Source of the DNA: Adiantum capillus-veneris
Lineage: Eukaryota > Streptophyta > Polypodiopsida > Polypodiales > Pteridaceae
DNA length: 64,000 nt
Reading direction: 5' to 3'
Assembly: GCA_014529385.2 (NCBI GenBank)
Contig: CM043965.1
Location: forward strand, 13,345,912 to 13,409,911
The stretch's first letter is position 1, and each line of letters begins with the position of its first letter. This document shows positions 57,760 to 64,000 of this stretch, piece after piece. The notes beneath the pieces were generated by a model that was not told the origin of the DNA, did no database searches, and saw only the letters and a list, made by a program, of their open reading frames with translations. Made by a program: the position numbers and the translations under genes.

Positions 57760-58930
57760 TTCCCTCCCATTTAAAATAAAACCTAGGGTAGTTGTAGCCT
57801 GTAGGAACTTCGGGAGAAAGGAAATGTATTGTTGTAGTGCTTTTGCATCTAAAGCTCTTTTTGTTAAGTACCACATCATGGCACTATTATTGACCATAAT
57901 TATTTTCCCAAATTGAAAACTGATCATATTTGCAACTTGTCTCATCTTTGTCAAAAGTATCAGTATCACATCTGTAACTTGATAGTGCTTTTGTCAAAGT
58001 CATTTGTAACTTCGAGCTTTGTCCAAGAAAAGATTGAATCTTTATTTGCTTCAAGTGAAATTATTTGTAAACTGACTTGAGTTTTCTGTTGAGTGATGAC
58101 CACTGGTTGAAAATCTGTAAGGTATTCCATTGGTTTATTTGGAACAGTAAAATCCTCCTGAAGGGATGTCGTAAACTGAGACAGAGTAGCATTTGGAGGT
58201 ATATCCATTTGTAAAGGTTTATATGAGGAACAAGTTGTGTCCAAAGATTCAATTGCTGCGACTAAAGTCGTGCTGCAAGATTCTACATCTCATTTATCCT
58301 TTGCATCATTGAAGATAAGGACTCGAGTCTTCCAGTTTGAAGAATTATCATTCACCATTGTATTTGGTATGTGTTCAGAGACAAAGACTTTATTCTGCAA
58401 GGGCGGTGACTCCGTAAATTTTTCTGCCTGGATCATGGCCAAAGAAGGGGTCATGTGATTGTTTGTTGTCACACAAGAACCAAATTCTTCTGAAACTTCA
58501 GCTTTCTCAGCGGGTATTAAGACTTCCAATTGAGAAGGAGGAGGTTGAGGGAGTTGTTGCCTCCTAGACCTTTGAAGAATCCTCTTGGACAAGGAAAGAA
58601 TTAATAAATCTTTAACTTTACCACCATCGGACAAGAAAGACTTAAATGTAGGGCATGGCTCGTGAGGGGGAACTTGTCTAGCCGCGTGGCATTCATGACC
58701 GAGTACTCGACTAGGGTCGGATATATGTGCCACTAAGTAAGCCTATCTTGATATTGCTGATGATCCTTTGGAAGCTTCATGTTGCTGCTTCTGGTGCTGA
58801 CGATTCCAATAAGAAGTAGATTTCTTAGAACTGTAACTTTTCTAAGAATATTCATGCGGAGACTTTTGCTGCTCGCACGAAGGTACTTTGTGTCTAGTTG
58901 TCTCTGAGAAACCATACTTTGGGTAATAAA
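57760..58930 (-). pseudogene. Unrecognised reverse-strand ORF remnant
   Basis: One minus-strand frame runs from about 58733 to 57966 with a single stop (58292-58290): AHISDPSRVLGHECHAARQV, then a Pro/Gln-rich segment (RRQQLPQPPPSQLEVLIP), then MDTTCSSYKPLQMDIPP and NKPMEYLTDFQPVV. Upstream, in the same frame but with stops, is the Gln/Ser-rich SYWNRQHQKQQHEASKGSS. Nothing matches a family I know. Its place just inside the putative 3' LTR suggests an extra ORF of an LTR element or a captured gene fragment. Confidence 0.4.
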
Positions 58931-58932
58931 AT

Positions 58933-59584
58933 TTGGGTTCCGAAACCTTTGATATGAGTGGTTCGTCCTGGTCAGCCATTGGTATAAATGCTGAAAATCA
59001 GCCTCTAATTGATGGGGTTAATGTTCCGCATGATGTAGAACCATTGCCGGTTAATGTAGATCATTGGGTGAGGCGGTCTACATGTGTAAGAAGACAACCA
59101 GAGAGGTTTCAGCCATCTTTGGATTGTGTCTTGTTGACGGATGAGGGAGAGCCTCTTACATACAAAGAGGCCCAGTCGTGTGAAGATAAAGAGTAAGTGG
59201 GAGCTTGCTATGAAATCTGAGATGCAATCATTGTATGCAAATAATACATGGGAGCTTGTGCCTTTGCCCAAAGGAAGGAAAGCTATTCCTAACAAGTGGG
59301 TTTATAAGGTCAAAAGTGTTGATGACAAACCCAAGTACAAAGCACGTCTAGTTGCTAAGGGTTATGCACAGAAGGAAGGCATTGATTTCCAGGAGATTTT
59401 TTCACATGTGGTGAAGATGTCCACTCTCCGTGTGCTGTTTGCTTTATGTGCTATCTTGGATTTGGACCTGGATCAAATGGATGTGATCACTGCTTTCTTA
59501 CATGGTGACTTGGATGAGGAGCTGTATATGCACAGCCTGAGGGTTTTGTCATTCCAGGGAAAGAGCATTTGGTATGCAAATTGA
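58933..59584 (+). pseudogene. pol: Copia F RT N-terminal part, two frameshifts
   Basis: The linker RRSTCVRRQPERFQPSLDCV leads to GEPLTYKEAQ. One extra A near 59190 shifts the frame into KWELAMKSEMQSLYANNTWE, KAIPNKWVYKVK, YKARLVAKGYAQKEGIDFQE and DVITAFLHGDLDEELYM. A base missing near 59530 then displaces the QPEGF block. Confidence 0.88.
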
Positions 59585-60696
59585 AACGTAGCTTGTATGG
59601 GTTGAAACAATCCCCTAGACAGTGGTACAAGAAGTTTGATACTTTTATGCTCAACCATGGGTTCAAACGCAGTCATGCAGATCACTGTCTTTACACTAAA
59701 AAGGCTGAGGATGGAAGCCTTATTGTGTTGGTCCTTTATGTGGATGATATGCTACTTGCAGGAAAGCATAGAGCGACATTAGATGCATTGAAGAAAGAGC
59801 TGAATTCAGCCTTTTCTATGAAGGATTTGGATGCAGCTGAAAATATTTTGGGCATGCGCATTAAGCGAGATAGAAAGAAACGATTGTTGTTTCTCTCACA
59901 GGACAAGTACATCAAGAAGGTACTTGAACGTTTTCATATGGCTGATGCTAAGCCTCTTGGTGTGCCTTTACCGCCACACACAAAGCTTAGCAAGCTTGAT
60001 TGCCCAAAAGATGATGCGGCCAAACAAGTCATGAAAGGGATTCCTTATGCATCCGCCTGTGGTTCTTTGATGTATGCCATGGTTGCTACACGTCCAGACA
60101 TTGCTCATGCAGTGGGAGTTGTTAGTCGGTTTATGTCCAACCCTGGCAAACCACATTGGGAGGCAGTGAAATGCATCTTTAAATATTTGAAAGGTACACA
60201 GGACATATGTATATGCTATGGTGGGAGTACACTTGCGTTGCGGGGTTATTGTGATTCGGACATGGCAGGTGATCTTGACACTAGGAAATCTACCAGTGGG
60301 TATGTCTTCACACTTGTTGGAGGTGCTATTTCTTGGTGTTCAAGGTTGCAAAAGATTGTCGCACTGAGCACTACAGAGGCTGAATATATTTCAGCCACAG
60401 AGGCTTCTAAGGAAGCCATATGGCTTGGCAGGTTGGTCAGGGATTTTGGTCTTCCTGCACATGCTCTAGTGCTTGGTTGTGATAGTCAGAGTGCTGTATG
60501 CGTGGCTAAGAATGCCATGTTTCATGCTCGTACCAAACACATAGATGTGCGGTACCGCTTTATACGACAAGTCTTGGATGATGGTCTTGTCTCATTGACA
60601 AAGATCAAAACACAAGACAACCCTGCAGATGTCCTCACTAAAAGTCTTGCAAAGTCTCAACATGAGCATTGCAGACGCTTAGTGGGAGTTGCTTAA
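59569..60696 (+). CDS. pol: Copia F RT C-terminal half and RNase H (375 aa open frame)
   Basis: Long uninterrupted frame without its own ATG at the homologous position; it is the continuation of the RT above. KLKRSLYGLKQSPRQWYKKF; catalytic LYVDDMLLAG; then the connection; RNase H with YCDSDMAGD, STTEAEYISATEA, CDSQSAVCVAKN and HTKHI-type residues; and NPADVLTKSLAKSQHEHC at the end. All expected catalytic Asp and Glu residues of both domains are present. Confidence 0.92.
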   Translation: MVCKLKRSLYGLKQSPRQWYKKFDTFMLNHGFKRSHADHCLYTKKAEDGSLIVLVLYVDDMLLAGKHRATLDALKKELNSAFSMKDLDAAENILGMRIKRDRKKRLLFLSQDKYIKKVLERFHMADAKPLGVPLPPHTKLSKLDCPKDDAAKQVMKGIPYASACGSLMYAMVATRPDIAHAVGVVSRFMSNPGKPHWEAVKCIFKYLKGTQDICICYGGSTLALRGYCDSDMAGDLDTRKSTSGYVFTLVGGAISWCSRLQKIVALSTTEAEYISATEASKEAIWLGRLVRDFGLPAHALVLGCDSQSAVCVAKNAMFHARTKHIDVRYRFIRQVLDDGLVSLTKIKTQDNPADVLTKSLAKSQHEHCRRLVGVA

Positions 60697-60727
60697 AGGT
60701 ACCACATTGGGCCTTTAAGTGGGAGGT

Positions 60728-61025
60728 TGTTGGGGGTAAAGGCCCCCTGTGGCCCCCTTTCTCGTATAGTGTACACATACTTATACTTAAAACTCACTTA
60801 CAAGTGAGTACACACATTTTTTATTAAGTGTCCGGCCACTTTGGCCGGACAACTTATAAGTGTACTTAAATAAAACAAAGAACCCTCAAAAGAAGTATGG
60901 TGGGTTTCTTACGCTTGAGCTCTCTCTCTCTCTCTCTCTTTCGATCTGTTGGGCACCCTACTTCCTGCAGTGTGTGTCCATCTCCTCCTGCTCTCACACA
61001 CTCCCTGCGCTCAACAACCTATTGC

Positions 61026-61027
<2 letters not shown>
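60728..61027 (+). repeat. Copia F 3' LTR, outer end approximate
   Basis: Starts TGTTGGGGGTAAAGG after the polypurine tract. Contains the palindrome GTCCGGCCACTTTGGCCGGAC at 60830-60850 and a (CT)n tract (60920-60939). The end is placed at the start of LINE3's GA tract, without a CA terminus to confirm it. Confidence 0.6.

Positions 61028-61081
<54 letters not shown>
61028..61081 (+). repeat. (GA)n tract at the LINE3 5' end
   Basis: About 54 bp of pure GA. LINE2 also begins with GA repeats. Confidence 0.9.
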
Positions 61082-61084
<3 letters not shown>

Positions 61085-61137
61085 CAAGCTTCACTTCGGG
61101 TCTTGCTTTTACCGTTTGCCAGTCTCGCCCATTCTTC

Positions 61138-62917
61138 ATGGCGGCTTTGCCGGTCTCGAGTGCTACACACGGCGCTCCATCACCACTTGCCTGTCGCATG
61201 GACTGCACTGGCGACCTATTGACACGCATTGACTCCAAAGTACAACACTTGGCTCAGCATGCCTTGGTTGGCCGGATGATTGGACAGTCTCCACCCCGAT
61301 CTTCTATACGTGATTGGTGTCAGATTGCATTGGGCACTCTCAGGGACGGATCTCGAAGCTTACACTCCTTGGCAGAGGCATATTCATGGTACGTCTTTCA
61401 GATCCCGCCACCGCCTCAGCTCTCCTGGCTTGCTCTCCGATACTCTCTGATCGCAGGATGATATACTTGACGAGGTGGTATCCCGAGTTTTCCACTGAGG
61501 AGTTTGACAGTCGACACCTTATTCCCAGATTCCCTCTGACGCTCTCCTTCTCGGATATGCCTCTCCATTTTATTGATGAGCATCTCCTCCAGATGATTGC
61601 TGCTCATTTTGGCACGGTAGTTCCAGGATCCTGCATCTTCTCATATGGCCCACCTCGCATTCAAGTCTTGGTATTTGGGGATACTTCATTACCAGATACA
61701 GTTACTGTGGCTGTGCACGATCGAGACTACTCTCTCCGAATGGTAGTCACTGGCCGCCTAGGACAATGCTTACGCTGTCATGAGATGGGACACTTGGCGC
61801 GAGATTGCCCCACCCTGCCACGACATCGGCGGCAACAACAGCTGGCTCGTGGCAGTCATGCTCAGCCACGTGGTCAGCGTCAACAGCCGGTTCCTCCTTC
61901 TTTCCCATCTACTACTCAAGCACCGCAGCAGCCTACAGGCGCTCCTCGAGCTCCGACCCTCCATGTTCCTCCCTCCGCTTCAGCTCACACTGAGGCAGCA
62001 TGGCAGACAGTGGGTTGTAATCATTCCTTCCGTCCTCGTCAGCAACCAACAACGCAGCCAGCCCCCAGTGTTACCTCTCCTGCTCCCTCTCAAGTTTCCA
62101 CCACCCCCTTACCCCCTGCATCTCCTCGCCATTCTTCTTCCTCGCCACAGGATCACTTACCTCTGCTACCAGCTCCTCCTTCACCTGCAGTTCCCCCGCC
62201 CGCTCCTTCCCCTCTTCCCGAGGTACCTGTTCCCATGCAGATGGATCATTCACCGCTACTACCTCTCCCTTCTCCTCCTCTTCCTCTCGCCCTTACTCTC
62301 CCCCCTCCGCCTTCTGGTCCTCCCCCTCCCTCAGCAGCTCATACTTACGTCCCATGCAGTTTTCTCAGCTCTTGCCCTCTTTCCTGGGGCACTCATTGGG
62401 CTAAGATGTGCGGTGACTCAGAAGGGCCATTGCGGGTGCACTCTATCTTATGCATCACAAGACAGGTTGTGTTCCCTCTTTAATAGGCAGTCGCTCTCAA
62501 CCTACCCATTCCTTTTTCCTTCCATTCCACGCTGCTCAGGAATGGTCCAAGGATCAGGTTCTACATTTTGTGCACGCACAGACTATGGCTCAGCTTCATT
62601 TATGGTTGTCTACTTCCGCTCTTGATGTTTTGTCTCCTCACTACCCTTCATGTATTGGTGCTATGGAGTGGAGTGATGTTTATGCTTGCTATTCATTGCC
62701 TATGGTCATTCATGTATCCTCAGATGTGGTACTTCCTATGTCTATGCGCATTTGGGGTGTCAAAGCTGCAGCATCGGTAATGCAATGTAAACAAGCTGAG
62801 GTCCGCAGTGGGTGCAATGAGACACCATATCTTAGAGAGGGCTTGCAGGTAGCGTTCCTACCGCCTGAAGCTCACCCCTTGGATGGCCTAGCTGCCTCCA
62901 AGAAGATGCGCAGTTAG
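61138..62917 (+). pseudogene. LINE3 ORF1: CCHC RNA-binding protein, frameshifted
   Basis: Start at 61138 (MAALPVSSATHGAPSPLACR). The frame shifts near 61340 into ISKLTLLGRGIFMVRLSDPA, resembling the DUF4283-type domain of plant LINE ORF1, with RRMIYLTRWYPEF and FPLTLSFSDMPLHFIDEHLL. The knuckle CLRCHEMGHLARDC is at about 61770-61810. A Pro/Ser-rich linker follows (62040-62340). A second shift near 62400-62480 leads to the C-terminal frame AQEWSKDQVLHFVHAQTMAQ, ending at 62917, 23 bp before ORF2. Confidence 0.8.
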
Positions 62918-62940
62918 TCAGATGCTATTCAAACTCTTTC

Positions 62941-64000
62941 ATGCAGTCTATGGATTTACATGTAGTTTCTTGGAATGCTAATGGTTTACAGACTTCTCGG
63001 GTAAAAGGTTCCCGTAAGCTTTTACTTCGCAGAGATTTACACGCTCATGTAGTGGGCATTGTGGATATATTACTAGTACAGGAGCATAAGATTGCCACTC
63101 CCTTTGGCAATCTCATGCACTCGGACGCCCGCACTTTTTGGGAGCCTGCTCTGGGCCTTCATGGACAGAGTTGCGGTGTATGCATCTCAGTGGGGCCACG
63201 TTATTTGGCCTCAGTTCAGCAGCATGGCACCCTTGTCGTTGGCAGAGCAGTTTATGTTTCTATTCGGATTCGGGAATCTATCATTGGTTTTATGTCAGTC
63301 TATGCACCCACTACTCCTCGGGAGAGGGCTACTTTTTGGTCCTCTTCGGCTGCTGTTCTACCTGCTTTAGACTCTTGGGTTGTTGGAGGTGACTTCAACA
63401 ACGTTGAGAGCGACTCTGATTGGCGAGCCATCACACCTCCAGTTCTATCATCCATTTCTCCCGATGAGCAGCCAGCTTGGGATCGATTTCTTCTCGCTAT
63501 TCAAGGTGTTGACGATTGGCACATACCCTCTTTTGGTCACCACCCTGCTACACTCCATTACTCTTGGGGGTTTCAGAGACAACAGGGGAGATTATTAGAG
63601 CGACTTGATCGTTATTACATTGGCCCTTGGGCAGCATCTCTAGGCGGATTTACTACTATATGGAGAGGGACCAGCCTCTCAGATCATTTACCCATCTCAT
63701 TGTTTATCTCCTTCACTAGATCCTCTGCACAGAGACGAGACTGCCGCATCCCTGACAATGTTCTCACCACTCCAGTATTGCAGCAGCAGATTCGTGACTT
63801 ATGGTCCACGGATGCTTCTTATTGTGGACCCCCTGGAGAGTTTCTTGCTCATTGCATTACGCAGTCTAGTATTTACTGCCGTGATCAGACTGCTATTATT
63901 CATCGTCAGTTGAGAGTACGCGAGTTTGATCTTCATATCCCTCTTGGTTCTACTCAGCGCTTGCTTGAGGAGTGGCCTCAAGATGCTTATCTCGCTGCTA
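62941..64000 (+). CDS. LINE3 ORF2, APE-type endonuclease domain, open to the window edge
   Basis: The ATG at 62941 opens a frame with no stop for all 353 codons to the edge. Complete APE endonuclease signature: VSWNANGL (Asn12), LLVQEHK (Glu48), SVYAPTTPRE (Tyr121), VGGDFNNVES (Asp151, Asn153), ERLDRYYIG (Asp223) and SLSDHLPIS (Asp248, His249). After residue 255 comes the linker to RT, which would lie outside. The domain nicks DNA to start target-primed reverse transcription. Being uninterrupted here while ORF1 has two shifts, it could be part of a recently active copy. Start chosen as the first ATG before the conserved VSWN. Confidence 0.9.
   Translation, partial: MQSMDLHVVSWNANGLQTSRVKGSRKLLLRRDLHAHVVGIVDILLVQEHKIATPFGNLMHSDARTFWEPALGLHGQSCGVCISVGPRYLASVQQHGTLVVGRAVYVSIRIRESIIGFMSVYAPTTPRERATFWSSSAAVLPALDSWVVGGDFNNVESDSDWRAITPPVLSSISPDEQPAWDRFLLAIQGVDDWHIPSFGHHPATLHYSWGFQRQQGRLLERLDRYYIGPWAASLGGFTTIWRGTSLSDHLPISLFISFTRSSAQRRDCRIPDNVLTTPVLQQQIRDLWSTDASYCGPPGEFLAHCITQSSIYCRDQTAIIHRQLRVREFDLHIPLGSTQRLLEEWPQDAYLAA

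Larger units (their letters stand above)
58933..61027 (+). mobile_element. Copia F, 5'-truncated, RT to 3' LTR
   Basis: Contains the integrase-RT linker, RT, RNase H, polypurine tract AAGTGGGAGGT (60717-60727) and 3' LTR. Gag, protease and integrase are missing on the left. Copia H (9963) is a close relative. Confidence 0.88.
61028..64000 (+). mobile_element. LINE3: L1-like retrotransposon, continues past the window
   Basis: Starts with (GA)n (61028-61081), then a short leader, ORF1 (61138-62917) and ORF2 (62941 to the edge). The arrangement matches LINE2 in the opposite orientation. The 3' end and target duplication lie outside. Confidence 0.88.

Overview
This is plant nuclear DNA made almost entirely of retrotransposons. 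Evidence for a plant: Ty3/gypsy, Ty1/copia and L1-like LINE coding domains; primer-binding sites complementary to plant initiator tRNA-Met (TGGTATCAGAGC); TTTAGGG-type telomere-like motifs inside LTRs; LINE ORF1s with a CCHC knuckle; and long (GA)n, (CT)n and (CA)n tracts. A large, repeat-rich non-seed plant genome such as a fern is my guess, not something the sequence proves. I see no convincing complete host gene. The only host-gene candidate is one possible first exon at 7875-7972. || Layout. 1-4.2 kb: unrecognised sequence with a duplicated promoter-like unit, a (GT)n(GA)n tract and a perfect hairpin. 4.2-7.4 kb: badly decayed copia element (G). 7.4-9.96 kb: microsatellites, a reverse-strand LTR/PBS edge, and the 3' LTR of a decayed gypsy element. 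9.96-15.36 kb: 3' end of a second copia element (H), carrying a small terminal-inverted-repeat element and, inside its 3' LTR, a complete non-autonomous LTR retrotransposon (A; 5-bp duplication GTAAA). 15.36-38.54 kb: a reverse-strand LINE (LINE1) split by a second copy of that family (B; TSD TGAGA). The 5' LTR of B holds two gypsy elements: decayed D1 (TSD GAAAA) and nearly pristine C (TSD TAGAT). 38.5-40.9 kb: a diverged LTR fragment (E), an unexplained stretch, a 105-bp GA tract, a tRNA-like SINE candidate and an old LINE tail. 40.9-57.3 kb: a full-length reverse LINE (LINE2) with a poly(A) tail, ~15-bp target duplications, an internal 1,586-bp tandem duplication and a 398-bp RNase H insertion, split by gypsy D2. 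57.3-58.9 kb: reverse-strand LTR-like sequence and an unrecognised ORF. 58.9-61.0 kb: copia F (RT/RNase H and 3' LTR). 61.0-64.0 kb: forward LINE3, whose ORF2 is open to the right edge. || How it fits together. The target-site duplications give an order of events: LINE1, then B, then D1 and C; LINE2, then D2; copia H, then A and the small TIR element. Gypsy C has uninterrupted gag and pol and LTRs that look identical apart from one base. It is the youngest element here and a candidate for current or recent activity. The A/B family has tRNA-iMet-type priming and TG..CA LTRs but no recognisable gag or pol. It carries its own conserved ORFs (acidic N-terminus, coiled coil, His/Asp-rich tract, conserved C-terminal module) and must be moved by enzymes from elsewhere. 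It is the best candidate in this window for something not yet described.
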